From Emmonsiellopsis sp. PD_33 (Eukaryota > Ascomycota > Eurotiomycetes > Onygenales > Ajellomycetaceae): a stretch of DNA of 64,000 nt. The notes under the pieces were generated by a model, which ran no database searches, was not told the DNA's origin, and saw only the letters and a list, made by a program, of their open reading frames with translations. Both the position numbers and the translations under genes were made by a program. Position 1 is the stretch's first letter. Each line of letters begins with the position of its first letter. The stretch is from contig JANTQF010000134.1 of the NCBI GenBank assembly GCA_032988165.1, positions 23,762 to 87,761 of the forward strand, in the 5' to 3' direction. Of this stretch, positions 11,007 through 22,945 are shown piece after piece.

Positions 11007-13501
11007 ATGGTCTGATATTTTCTGTTCTTTGTTTATACCCTGAGGCGTCGAACCTGGTAGATACAGCGGCTTGGACATATATATATATGGAGGAGAGATA
11101 TGAGATCCTATTGACTTTTTCAGAGGAGCCCTCTCTGTCTTTTCCGAAATCAACTTTTACCCACCCACATTCATTGCACCGGGTAACTTTTGAGACATGA
11201 ACATATCCACAACAAAAAAAGGAGAAAAAAAAAAAGAGAGAGAAAAGCCTGCCCCCTCCAGTTCGCATCATTCCGCCTCTCGTTAATTTGATGACGGCAT
11301 GGTTCTTTTGTGTTTTTTGTTGGTTTCTTTCTTTTTTTCTTATTTTTATAATAGAGTAACCCGGTGTTGGCCACGCGCTTTTTTTCCCCCCTGGCCCCCA
11401 ACTTTTCTTATTAATGTTGATATTGCCTTTTTGTGCAACTGTTTTCTGTTTTCCTTGCCCAGGTAACATGTGATGCTTGTCCCATTTGATCCTTTTTTGT
11501 GTGTTGACTTGGCTGGTGTGTTTTCTTTCTTTTCCACGCAACACTTTTTTTTTTGTCTGGTTTGGTTGTTTAAATAGTCAAGCTTCCAAAGGCATACAAA
11601 GGGAAAGGCAATTAAGTACTTTGTGAAAATAAGCAAAAGGAAAAAAGAAACAGAAACAGAAAACAGAAAATGAATAAATAACAAAATAATGACACATTCA
11701 CTTATGGACAAAACAACACAACACAACACAGCAAATATCTCCCTGTTTTTCCTTTTTTCATCTATTGCAGACCACTTTCATCCCGATTTATATAAACTCC
11801 ATCCGTCGCGTGAGATATATATGCATGCATACCCCAGACCCCTAACCGTCTACGGGGTTATGTAGTTAGTTATGTATGGGGTAAATATTAGCGCCCCTTA
11901 CCCCCCACCCCCTTTACTTTTCACCCCCATTTCCTTTCCATCCTATGTAGTGAATAGGTAGGCACTACATACTAGTATCAAGCTTATCTACATATGCATG
12001 GCATGGCCTACTCAACAAGCATCCTGACTATATATAAATAACTACACATCGTATCAACTATTTACATATGCAGCATCGCGCCTGGGTAGGTACATGTAGG
12101 CATGCAGCTGGGAAAGGGAGGGGGGGAGGAAGAGAAAGCCAAGGCGTTTGGGTTTCGGGGGGGGAAGCGAAGCGGGGGATTTTTTTAGGTTTCTTGGGAG
12201 TGCATCATGAATGCCAGGTATTATGTCATGTTATGAGGAGTTAGTTGGGCTGGGATTAATTGGTTGGGTGTTTGGTGATGGAGCTTGACGTGGAGCCGGC
12301 TGGTTGGCGTTTTGGAGGTTGGTGGTGGTGGTGGTTGTAACTTACTCACCGCATTCTTTTGGTTTTTCTGGGGTTTTGGATGGGGGAGGGGAATGTAGGG
12401 GAGGCATGTGGAGATGTTTATTATTTGTATCTCTGCCTTTTATTTTTTATTACTATGTATGTGGATTTCATGTCAAGTTGTGGCCTGTCACCTATCTATC
12501 AGCCCACTTGTTGGTTAGTATCAAGGGAGTTCTTAGTTTAAGTTAGTTAGTTAGATGGCAGGATACAAAACTAAAATGACATGATAGTTTTTTTTAACGA
12601 ATATCAACACGTAGATCTATCATCTGGGGTCTTCACACATGCAGCTTTTGCCGTCCAAGGACCAAGTTGCTGCCAAGTTCCAACCTTCCTTACCTCGGTG
12701 GGGGGTTTCTCCAACAAAAACATCACGGACGATACGATGGACGACGCGGTCACAAGGATTGACTAAAAAACTAATTAACAAACAATGTAACCATTTCCCA
12801 CAAAAGATCTGCTCTAGCAAGAACCCCAACGGCCGTGATAAAAGCCAAAGCGGACCAAAAAGGAGGACACGGACGAATGGGCGAAGAGGATATCGTTAAC
12901 CGGGGTCTAAAACTAGTCGTTTAGTTCGCAGTCCGCTGGGCCTGCCAAAAAGCCGGGGAAGCGCGAACTACAAGTCGACGGGCGGCTTCTCCTCTCTTGA
13001 CCGCAGCCAAGCCTTGCTATTGAGTGTCTTGCCGAGATGGCAGGCAGCTGCTACTGTTTAGCGATGCTATGGACCACGCAGTACATAATGAGGAGAGATG
13101 GCCCGCCCCCTCCCCGGCTGGCTGGCTGGCAGCGGGCGATTCTTTCGAGCCTTTCTGTTTTTTTTCGTCCGTCTGGTTGCGATGAGAGAATGGTATGATT
13201 AGTATGTATCTTTTATGATATGATATTCTTCTGCGCGCATCCTATCGGTTATCAGGGAGCATAGTATAGCCGGACGACACAGTTCGTTTTGTCTCGCCGA
13301 TAGATACCGGGAGAACTACTATCTGAATCGCCCCGTTCGGTTGTCCATCTCGGATTTTTCTCCCTATTATCATTTATCTGTCTTTCCCCAGACCGGTCAT
13401 CATACTCTATACTCAGCGTGCTTCTGCACCCATATGCCTCATCGTCTCTCGTTGACGAGAAAATCAATAAGCATTGCAGGCAGGCACAGAACATAGACGA
13501 G
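11007..13501. other. Gene-free region downstream of glnA
   Basis: About 2.5 kb. The first 700 bases are T-rich and probably include the glnA 3' UTR. Further on are poly-G/poly-A tracts (12117-12188) and a short GGT run (12316-12330). The region from about 13,250 is probably the promoter and 5' UTR of the next transporter. No gene, RNA or mobile element recognised. Confidence 0.5.
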
Positions 13502-15349
13502 ATGGGATTTCCGGAAACGACGACAACGGTGACGGCCGAAGATCGAAATGATAGTAAAGATGACCTCTACGAGGTCGACGACGACGACCCCGCCAACCTG
13601 CGCTTATGGCAGTCAATCAAAAGGTTTCCCAGAGTCGTCGCATACGTCTTCGCCTCATGTCCTGGCATTCTGCTCTATGGATTTGACATGGTCATCGTCA
13701 GTACTCTGACTGCCATGCCTGAATTCCAGTAAGTTATGCTTCCCCCCCCCCTTTTTGTTTTACACCGCTGCGCTTTGTCCAGAAATAAGTTGGCCGCCCG
13801 TCGCTGGCCAGCATATATCTAATAGCAACCCATATTAGAAAGGACTACGGTGAAATGCACGGAGACAAACACATCATCCCCTCAGCCTGGCTAGGCGTAT
13901 GGACCGCCGCGCCCTCACTCGGGAACATCGCCGGTGCAGCCGCTGCCGGCTGGGTATCCGATCGGTTCGGTCGCCGCTTCTCCCTCGCATTGGGCGCCCT
14001 TATATCAGCCATTGGTATCGCGGTATGCTTTGCCTCGGCCTATTCTGCACACATGGAGACACGCCGTGGTATATTCTTGCTGGGTAAACTGGTCGAAGGC
14101 CTCGCGGCGGGCCAGGTCGTGTGCACGGTACAGATATATATGTCTGAGATCGTGACGCGTTCGCTCAGGGGGTCCAGTCAAGCGCTGTTGCCTGTCATGA
14201 CGATGTTGGGCCAACTTGTCGGTGCGCTGGTGGTGTTTGCCTGCCTGGGCGTTGATGGGAAACTGGGTTATTTGATCGCTGTCGCGTCGCAGTGGGCGTT
14301 CTCTGTAATACTCTTTGGCATCTCCGTGGCTATACCCGAGAGCCCGCCGCATCTTATTCGAGTGGGGAAATTGGATGCTGCGCGCAAGGCACAGCGGAGA
14401 CTTCATCGCAAGGAAGTCGAGACGGATAAGATGGTTGAGCGATTGGCTGAGACTCTGGAGCAGGAGAGAGAAGATCAGAAGAGGATGGGGTCTGGTGTGC
14501 GGTTTATTGATTGCTTTAGGGGTCCTGATTTGCGGAGGACCCTCATTGTGCTTGTGTGCCATATGATGCCGCAGAATTTTGGGCTGGGGCTGCTCTCCAA
14601 TGCGAGTTACTTTGCGCAAACGGTCGGGATTGCGCCGTTCTTGAGCGTCTTGTTGCTTGAAATTGGCATTGCCGTGGGCCTGGTGGCTAATATCATTTCT
14701 GTATGGACGATGTCGGTTGCAAGGCGGAGGCCGCTCATGATGTGGACGCTTGGTATATCTGGGACGGCCTGGGGAGTCATGGGAATCGCTGGATGCTTTC
14801 AAAGTCCTGTGACGAAGTGGTATGTTCAATTCAACCCCTATCACTCAGAACCAAAGCGATGTAGTAGAATCAGCCCCTGGACACAGACTAAATAATCTCT
14901 CCGAATATTTTAGGATCGCCGCCGCCGGAATGATTCTCATTATCTTCGTATGCGGGAACGGCATATGGCCCGCCTCCGTCCTCGCCACAGCCGAGACATC
15001 ATCCCTCCGCCTTCGCGGGAGAACACAGGGAGTTGGATGGGCAGTGCATAGCGTGTATGCGTGCGTCTTTGCGGTTGTTTTGCCGTACATATACAACACC
15101 GACCAAGGCAACCTTGGCGAGAAGACAGGCTTTGTGTTTTTTGGACTGTCTATTTTGAGCTTGGGACTTATTTGGGCGCTTGTGCCGGAGATGATGGGCC
15201 GGTCAGCTGCGGAGTTGGACGTGATGTTTGCGCAGAAAGTGCCGACGAGGCAGTTTTTGACTTGGAGAAATGAGGGCGGTAGTGGGGATGGAGATGGGAA
15301 GAAGAGCGATGATGGGGAGACATTGCGGTATACCAAGAGTGAGGAGTAG
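13502..15349 (+). CDS. MFS sugar transporter (alpha-glucoside/maltose permease-like)
   Basis: Proton-coupled sugar importer of the plasma membrane, sugar-porter family. Exons are 13502..13728, 13839..14819 and 14914..15349, 547 residues. Introns of 110 and 94 nt have GTAAGT and GTATGT donors and are both phase 2. Visible signatures: the first helix YGFDMVIVSTLTAMPEFQ, the loop GWVSDRFGRR between TM2 and TM3, the mid-protein PESPPHLIRVGK (family form PESPRWL), and the C-terminal PEMMGRSAAELDVMF (family form PETxGRTxxEID). About 12 hydrophobic segments can be counted. The N-terminus is acidic and the tail is Gly/Asp/Lys-rich. The sequence type is closest to fungal maltose or general alpha-glucoside permeases, but substrate is uncertain. 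The secreted GH79 gene follows on the same strand about 820 bases downstream. Confidence 0.88.
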
Positions 15350-16170
15350 GGGGTTGTGTTTGAGGTGGGTTTTCTTGTAGTTAGTCTTGAATTGATTTAT
15401 CTTCTATCCTGTTTTGCTGTTTGGTTGGTTACTAGTACTAGTAGTAGTTGTTGATATACCCCTTTTTTTAAACTTAATTCTAGAGCAGACAGTTTGTGAT
15501 GAGATGTGTAGCAAGGAAGAAGAAGAAGAAGCAGATATCTGCAAATCAAGTGATTCAGGAATGGATAAGAACTCTCAGTGTGTTTATTCTTTGAAGTTGG
15601 ACACAGGCAGCCGAATTAATTTCTGATGGTTCGCGGCTATTTAACTTCCGCCATAAGCGCGGCGCCACGAGCGTCAAAAAGGATAAATCAACCACCAAAC
15701 AACTCGAAAACAAAGTATCAATTCACAACCAGTCACAGTTTCTTGCAGAGGCAGAATATTACACTTGATCCCTCTTAAACTGGCTATTATCCTCACGTTC
15801 TCCCTTCATAACTGATCCCGACAGCCCCGTTCCGACATCCCCGAACACACCGGGTAAAAATGAACGATTTTCTTCAGCCGTGCCATATTAATTCCATCAA
15901 TGGCGGGTGCATGTATCCCTGGCTCATTTCTGCAGAAGAATGGCGGATGCAGGGTTGTTTATTCTTTTTTTTTTTAATTCGTTCGTATATACCTGTATTC
16001 CCTTCCATGGGGTAGTTATATATTAGCTATGGTTTCTCGCCTGCCCGTTCCTGATCGCCCATTTTTGCAGGAATGAAAAGCTGGTCGTTCAATGATGATA
16101 GCTGAAGCTACAACTGCGCATACGCATCTATATTATACAATTTTGTTCTCATAAACGCACGCTTTTCAAG
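15350..16170. other. Intergenic, promoter of the GH79 gene
   Basis: About 820 bases with poly-T tracts. It must hold the 3' end of the transporter and the promoter of the glycosidase. No gene seen. Confidence 0.5.
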
Positions 16171-18293
16171 ATGCTCCATCGTCAAGCGACGCCATGGCAC
16201 CTTTTATGCGCCTTTGGCCAGCTCATCATAATACCTACTATTGTTCATGGTGTTTCATTTGAAATCCCCGCCTCCCCGCCGTCCACTGCGAGCAAGCAAT
16301 TGATCGCTGCGCCAATTGGTGTGTCGTGAGTTGAATTTGTTCTTTCACTATCTCGCTTCCTTTCCACGATATAACATGTATCGATATGATTCATATGCTG
16401 GGAGGAATGACGGGGACTTAATTTTTTAAAAAACTCACCGTCCGTTTTTTCGGCAGACTCGAGTTTTTTACCTTCCCGGGCTACATGAATGATGTAGCCG
16501 CGACAGCGACGTGTTTGAAGAATCTGGGTGATGTTATGGGCGAGATGCCTCCGGTGCGCATTGGGGGGACGACGCAGTGAGTTTCTGTCATGGTCCATAG
16601 GAGACGCAGTGGAAAAGGACGGAAAAAGAGAGAGACAGAAAAGAAGCATCATTCTGATTCGAATTTATCTTTGAATTTCGAAAAAGAGATCGCGCTACCT
16701 ACGATGGCTCCCTCGCGGAACCTGTATCCTACTCCGTCGCAGATCCGGCCGATGCACCGCAAACTCTTACCTTCGGCCCGTCTTTTATGTCCCTGGCGGG
16801 CAGCTATGAGGGACCCGTTACGCTGGGTAGGTGGGCTTGGACTGCGAAATTGGTTTTATTAGCTACCCTCAGACCCCCTTGAGATGTGATATTTAATAGT
16901 GCTAGGGGCTAACATTGTTTACCAAAGGCCTCAACCGAAGACTCGATAATATCGATAACACTGTTGCAGCAGCTACCGTAGCTATAGAGGAGATGGGCAA
17001 TTTATATGCCATTGAGCTAGGCAATGAACCAAACTGTTCGTACAGTTCCCCCCTTGCTAGAGTACTCAATCCCCCAACCCTGACTTTCCGCACACCCATC
17101 ATAGTCTTCACAGGCTCCGACCCTATTGCCGGAGGCTCCTGGGACGCTTCAAAGGACCGAACTTCACAAATCTCCTGGCAAAATTCCGTTGGCGACAGAC
17201 TGGCCAAGACCGATATTATCCAGGCAGGAGTCTTTTTCGGCGTCGGGGATTACAGCATTCAAAACCTGATTGCGCAAGAAGGCGATGCTGCGCAGTATGT
17301 GAGGAGCTATTGCTCTCACAATTATCCGCAGTCCCAGTCAAATGCGGACCTTGCGCGGCTTATGAGCCACAGTTCGATTGCGGAGAATATTTCGCCGTGG
17401 AAGGGGGAGGTGGAGGCTGCTGCTGGCGCGGGGAAGCCGATTGTTATGGGCGAGACTAATTCTGGTGTGTCTTGTCTTCCTTTACCTCTTGTTGATGTGT
17501 GTTCTTTTGACCTAAAATGTTCTCTAGCAACGCAGGGCGGTGGTGGGATTAGCCCTACTTTTGGTGCTGGGTTGTGGTTAATGGATTATATCTTACAATC
17601 GCTGGTCATTGGCATTGAGGTAAAGAAACCCCTCCCTCCCACCGCCTTAGTCAAGTATATCTGAGGAGCAATCAAGAATAAAATTGACCTACCTACCGGC
17701 TAACGTCGGAATTAAATTAAAAAAAAAGTCCCTCTTCTTCCACCAAGGCACCATCGGCAATTGTTAGCTAATCCCCCTATTCTCCCCACTCCCATCAAAC
17801 CCCAACCATCTATATCTCCTAACCCCTAACACCCCTCACAGGCCAATACTGCTGGTGGGGCCGCTACAGCATGGGCGCCCCATACTACGGCGCCTACTTC
17901 GCCGCCCTCGCCCTCAGCGGCGCCGACCAAATCGCGCCCCTCGACACCGCCTCAACCGCCTACGCCGGCTATGTAATGTACAAAGACTCCAAGTCTGTCC
18001 GCGTTCTCCTCTACAACTCTGACTACTACACGTCCGGCACGAGGGGGCGGGAAACGTTCACCCTGACCGGGTTGGGTGCGTCGTCGGTGACGAATGTGAC
18101 GGCGAAGAGGATGACGGCCCCGAGCGCGACGGCGAGGCAGGATCGTGGCGAGGTTCCGTCGATTGCGGGGCAGACGTTTGAGGATGGGACGTGTGTTTTG
18201 CTTGGGGAGGAGGGGAGGGAGGAGGGCACGGTTAGTGGGGGGAGTGTGAGTTTTGTGGTGGCGGCGTCGGAGGCGGTGTTGGTTTATCTTTGA
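16171..18293 (+). CDS. Secreted glycoside hydrolase family 79 (beta-glucuronidase-like)
   Basis: Predicted extracellular glycosidase. Exons are 16171..16325, 16457..16576, 16687..16826, 16928..17035, 17114..17464, 17528..17619, 17729..17762 and 17842..18293 (483 residues). The signal peptide is residues 1-27 (LLCAFGQLIIIPTIVHG core). Splicing restores FEIPASPPSTAS, LEFFTFPGYM, VRIGGTTQ-DRATYDGSL and LTFGPSFMSLAGSYEGPV. The likely acid/base glutamate is in YAIELGNEPN and the nucleophile in GKPIVMGETNS. The C-terminal beta domain runs from FFHQGTIGNCQYCWWGRYS to AVLVYL. Intron 17036..17113 is 78 nt with a poor GTTCGT donor and has no stop in frame, so retention (509 residues) is possible. Known family substrates include glucuronic-acid-capped arabinogalactan and glucuronides; specificity cannot be read here. 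The exon 3 acceptor (purine-rich) is also weak. Confidence 0.85.
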
Positions 18294-19842
18294 ATATTGT
18301 GGAGGTTGAAAAGAAAGGGCGGGGGAGTGGGGGGTTGAATTGTGGTTACTTCAGTGGATGGGTTGTTCTTAAGTGATGAAAGAGTGAGTGCATGATTTTT
18401 ATTCAATCTAGTAGTTAGGGGTATCATATTCCTTCCGTTTTTCCAGTGTATCCCCCGTTGCCCCTTTTCCAAATCGATTGTGACCTTCCACCCAATAACA
18501 CAACGCCGATGTGTCCAAATGAATCATCATATGTGGACGTCAAGACAGAAACAATTTTTTGTGTAAACTAGATAAAAAACCGCATAGAACTCCGCCCCCA
18601 TATTCCCACAAACAGATGACCTGAGCCCAATCAATAACCATCCCATATTTCCACAAACAAATAACCCGATCCCAATCAATAACCATCAGACCCCTCCCAT
18701 ATTTCCACAAACTGATAACCTGACCTCCAGCCGATAACCATGATATCTCTCCCTTGCTCCCCTCCCCATAAAGCACTCGGTCCCGTATTTCCACAAACAA
18801 ACAATCCGACCCCCAACCGATAACCATCACATCCCCCCCTTGATCCTCCCAAAGCACTCAAAAACCATGCTTCTCGTGGCCCTGCCACCTCATAGAGGCT
18901 CGCTTAGCGCCAGAAAGACTTCATCGTCTTCTGGGTCGATGTGCCCGACAGTAGTGATTAACATATTCCGTGCGTATTACCGTTTTCGTGCAGTGCGGGT
19001 ACCGGCGACATACTGGAGTTATTTGGTCGTGAAGGGTGCAGCCGCAAAGGAGGACCTGGAGAATCACGTTGCACATAATGAACTGATTGACGAGCGGACG
19101 GACGGGCAGACGGACAGACGGGGATTTTGAAAGTCGTAAATAATATGTCCTGTGAGCGTGGTAGGGGGTTTTGTAGCTCGGTGGAGAGGTGGAAATAGGG
19201 TACAGTCCGTAAGATAGATTAACTGGTGGCGATCGAAGTTGGACTAACAGCGTGGAAGTGTGCTGCAATGCGGTAGGTAGATGGACTGATTCGAGACAAA
19301 TGTCGAGAGTGGAAGGACGCTGGTTTGAATAGTGATGGTGAAGTATCGTGCGTGAGAGGAAGTGAAAAATAGAAGATTGTCCAGGGGAAGAAGCTGCATT
19401 TTATATGCAATCATGAATCCTCCTCGATAGCAAGAAATCGCCATCTTCCAGCATTCTCGACATTCCGTATTCTCACAAACTTGGCTGCTTCCGCGCCTTT
19501 CTGTCTGTTCAGTGTGAAATGTCCGTAGGGAGAAATATTCCATGGCATCTCACGGTCCCTGCCTCGTTCCATTGTTATGGTATATCCATCGGTTCCGATA
19601 TGATGGCAGGGGCCTATTTGCGGACCCCCCCCTTCTTCCATTACCATTGCCATTGTGATTTGTCGATGAACTCCCGATAACTTGTAGAGACTGAACTCGC
19701 CGCTGGAGACCCATAGCGGAAATAGGCGAAGGTATCTCGAAAACTAAGCAAACATCGTGTTATATTTCAAATGGCATAATAGCGAGTAATTATAGCTACC
19801 AACAAAGAAAAGTCGAGACTGAAAAGGATTTCCAGATAGCTG
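18294..19842. other. Convergent intergenic region
   Basis: About 1.5 kb between the GH79 gene (+) and the SRAP gene (-). Contains the degenerate minisatellite annotated separately. Other open frames are short and unconvincing. Confidence 0.5.
18594..18866. repeat. Degenerate minisatellite with ATTTCCACAAAC core
   Basis: The phrase CCATATTTCCACAAAC followed by (GA/AA)TAACC and (C)CAA(T/C)C(A/G)ATAACCATC recurs about four times, around 18,598, 18,645, 18,698 and 18,784. The first two copies are about 45 bases apart and the later ones 50-90 because of CT-rich insertions. A second phrase (CCTTG..CTCC..AAAGCACTC) occurs twice, near 18,752-18,778 and 18,838-18,859. Copies are diverged. No coding role is apparent. 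Confidence 0.75.
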
Positions 19843-21197
19843 CTATTTAAAGAAATTGGTGATTCGTTGTGTTCCGTGGCTTGTTCTTTTAGGATCTGTC
19901 TTTGTGGAACCATTACTCGTGGAGCTCCTCATTCTCTTATTTCCAGTCCCAGTCTTAGTAGGTGAACGATGGATGCTCTGCTGGCTAGATGGCTGTAAAT
20001 TCTCTACCTTCGCCGCTTTTGATGACTTGTCGTGGGCCTCTTCTTTGGTGCTTTCAGGGGAGGCGTGTTTTCTTTTGACTGAAGAGCCATGCGGGACTGT
20101 GTCAACCTCGGGTTCCAATTTCGTGGTCTTGGATGTATCCGTATCCAGAGTCTTCTGAGCCGGCTTTGCTTTGCTAGCGCTAGCAAAGAAGTTCGCGATA
20201 TTTTTCTTATTCTCTTTGCTGTTTATCGGGACGATGAAGTCTGGAGAGTTGTTCCCTACTTTGCCAACTTCTTTGCTGACAGGATAGCACTCTAGTTCAC
20301 CTTCATATGGTTTGAGGATCGACTGCAGCTCCTTGGACCAGGCCACGCGAGTAGGATCGAGCCAAGTAGCCATAGCAGGGCTGCCCGGGTCGAGAATAAC
20401 GGGCATACGATCATGGAGAAATCTAAGATAGGGATTCGAGCTCGTGGTTATTATGGTGTATGTGTAGAGTTTTTCATCCGAACCTGTAAATGATGGTCAA
20501 CATCTCTTTCCCGACTGTATGGAATGATTGCGTGGTGGTTGAAAAGTTCAGTATATCACGATATGACAGACCTTCGTATTTAACACAGTCCCATAGCCCA
20601 GCAAAGCACATCAAATTCCCATCCTTTCGCCGGATATAGTGAGGAATTTTTTCCTTCCCAGAAGGGTCTTTTTTAAGCCACTCATAGAAGCCTTGACAAA
20701 TTACAACGCAGCGCTTTTTCCTCTTCATCGACGTCCACATTCCCTTATCTTCAGCTAGGGAGTCATCGCGACAGTTGATCGTCTTCAGCATCGAGCCGTA
20801 GTTGGGGGATCTTTTAGTCCAAAATGGGATCAGACCCCACTTCATAGCCTGGATCTTGTAGTGAGTCTGCTGCTTTACAGCATCCTGAGTTTCGGATTGT
20901 CCGTCATGATGTTCGGCCTGCTCAATATCCGCAGCTTCGTCCTGGGGGGCGATTCCTCCATAATCAGGCGTGTCAGCTCGATACACAGCGCCGTAATTGC
21001 CGGGCGCAAAGTTATAAGTCTCCCTCACGTCATCATCATCGGCAACCTCATCCACTCGTTGGCCCTGTTGCTGCAGCTGGTGGCGGACAAACGCGAGACG
21101 CTAGATGGGAGTGGGACAGTTAGAAGCCTGAACGGCGAGCTGACGCGACAAAAGGCAGTGGATCGCATACAATACCCATAGCATAGCGCCCGCACAT
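19843..21197 (-). CDS. SRAP-domain protein (HMCES/YedK family)
   Basis: Shields abasic sites in single-stranded DNA by forming a covalent crosslink through its second residue, cysteine. Exons are 21197..21171, 21100..20572 and 20483..19843, 398 residues. The first exon is just 27 nt and carries the essential MCGRYAMGI, with Cys2 exposed after Met removal. Other family landmarks: YNFAPGNYG (about 38-46), AMKWGLIPFW (94-103), INCRDDSL, the catalytic glutamate in CQGFYEW (E149), and the histidine in FLHDRMPVIL (H209). Intron 20484..20571 (GTCTGT donor) restores VKYEG-SDEKLYTYTIITT. Beyond residue 270 the tail is Lys/Ser-rich with nuclear-localisation-like KRK. It has two PCNA-box-like sequences, KKNIANFF (278-285) and the extreme C-terminal TQRITNFFK. 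It shares a 317-base divergent promoter with the next gene. Confidence 0.92.
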
Positions 21198-21514
21198 GGT
21201 GAATATGAACCTCCCCTATGTCAGGGCATACACAAGACGGAGAAGCAAAGACCTGTCGCGTGTTGCTGCGTGGACAGAGCGCAGTCTGATGCCAAGACGT
21301 CATGGCTGCTGCGGAGCGGAGTGGAGTGAAGCTTGGACCACCACGAGCAAACAGGGCAAACACGGCGGTTTCCTGCTGAATTTCATCCACCAGAACAACC
21401 ACATCCTATCTCACTGCCATGAGGGCTATGGCGCAAGTCTTATTACTATACCAACCATACTGATCGCCTGAGAAAATCGAACGTGCCAGCCGTGCTAATT
21501 GGCTCTTCTCAGCC
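21198..21514. promoter_or_regulatory. Bidirectional promoter, SRAP / Mgr3-like pair
   Basis: 317 bases between two divergent start codons (21197 on -, 21515 on +). Both transcripts must start here. No TATA box is evident. Confidence 0.5.
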
Positions 21515-22945
21515 ATGTTCCGCCTAATGACCAGGCGCGCTGGCGTCTCTCCACCAAAACCCCAAACACCCCTCTCCTCACGATTCCTCTCCAGCACGCC
21601 CCGATACCCTACTATATCGCGACCTGTTCTATCTCGAAACCCTCAACAGAGCTTTAAGATACCGCTCCAATCGCGGTCCAATTCCACATCCTCATACCGA
21701 AAATTCAAGCAGAGTTATAAAGAGGCATGGAGCAAGATATGGATTACGAACCCCATTGGCTTCCCGCTCAGTGTGCTATTCGTGACTTCGATGGCGGGGT
21801 TGCTTGGATACATCATTTACGACCGCGTTACTCGAGTAAATCCATACCTTAATAAATTCCCGCCCGAGGTTGCCAAACCCCTCCGCAAAGCCATTCACCA
21901 TTCCGAAATCCGCCCCGACCCTATCGTCGCATTGCAGATGTTCCGAGAGGCGCTTGTCATCGCAGACCATGTGAATATGCACCCTTTCTCGGACGAGGTT
22001 CTTGGAATCAGAATAGCTGCGGCGGAAATGCTGGAGAAAAATAGTCTTGTGAAAGCATCGATTGATATGCTCGAAAAGACCTTACGAGACTGCAAAGAAT
22101 GGGTGGAGAATGGTAGGAGGAGGCAAGCGATACGACAGAAGCAAAGGGAGAATCAAGGGCCTTCCCAGCAGCCCCTTGATCCCGATGCTGCGGTGGCGGA
22201 GGCGGAAGCTCTCGAGAAGGAAGAATCCGAGGATAGACTTCGTTACCAGGTTATGAAGAAAGTCATCGGAATGAGGATCAAATTGGCAGATCTGTATTCG
22301 AAAAACCAAGAAATGGACAAAGCGGAACAGTCCCTCATCGGGGCTGTTAACGAAAGCGCCGGTGAAGTACGACGAAGAAGGGAGCTGAATCTACCGGTAT
22401 CCCGCGACGACGGCTATACCTATGTTAATCTTACCGAGATAGCCGCATCCTGTAACGAACTTGCAGATCTATATGCCAAACAAGGCAAGAACCATTTTGC
22501 AGCTCTCCTATACATGCAGAGTCTGGGCTTAATCAAGGAGGAGGAGGGCCAATCGACGACCTGCGCGCAGGTTGTTCTCCTGAACAACGTATCTTCGCAG
22601 ATGGCAGAGGAAGCCCAAAAGGCAAGTGGCGCCGCGGGAGCCACTATCGCCCGGACCGATGGCCCTCCCATATCCCGCACTGAGCTCCTAGACACCGCTT
22701 CGCAATGGGCCAAGAAGGCCCTGGACGTTGCAGCCCATATCAAACCGCCAGTCCGAAACGAAGAGTGCGATCAGAGTTGCCAAGTCGCGCTATATAACCT
22801 GGGCGAAATAGCAGAGATGCAGAAAAACTTCGCGGAGGCACGGAAGTATTATCAGGAGTCGGAGAAGCTGGCCACTCAACTCCAGTTTGAGGAAGGGAAA
22901 CAGGTCGCGAGCGAGGCTTTGAAGAGACTTGAGAGTCTGAAATAG
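21515..22945 (+). CDS. Mitochondrial inner-membrane TPR protein, Mgr3-like
   Basis: Intronless, 476 residues. Residues 1-65 are Arg/Ser-rich without acidic residues, a mitochondrial presequence. A single membrane helix follows at about 81-103 (IGFPLSVLFVTSMAGLLGYI). The rest is a soluble helical domain built of TPR-like hairpins. These include VALQMFREALVIADHV, LADLYSKNQEMDKAEQSL, CNELADLYAKQGKNHFAALL and VALYNLGEIAEMQKNFAEAR. A charged, coiled-coil-prone insert (RRRQAIRQKQRENQG) lies in the middle. In yeast, Mgr3 has this layout and serves as an adaptor that brings substrates to the i-AAA protease Yme1. Orthology is inferred from architecture, so the role is probable rather than certain. Confidence 0.8.
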   Translation: MFRLMTRRAGVSPPKPQTPLSSRFLSSTPRYPTISRPVLSRNPQQSFKIPLQSRSNSTSSYRKFKQSYKEAWSKIWITNPIGFPLSVLFVTSMAGLLGYIIYDRVTRVNPYLNKFPPEVAKPLRKAIHHSEIRPDPIVALQMFREALVIADHVNMHPFSDEVLGIRIAAAEMLEKNSLVKASIDMLEKTLRDCKEWVENGRRRQAIRQKQRENQGPSQQPLDPDAAVAEAEALEKEESEDRLRYQVMKKVIGMRIKLADLYSKNQEMDKAEQSLIGAVNESAGEVRRRRELNLPVSRDDGYTYVNLTEIAASCNELADLYAKQGKNHFAALLYMQSLGLIKEEEGQSTTCAQVVLLNNVSSQMAEEAQKASGAAGATIARTDGPPISRTELLDTASQWAKKALDVAAHIKPPVRNEECDQSCQVALYNLGEIAEMQKNFAEARKYYQESEKLATQLQFEEGKQVASEALKRLESLK

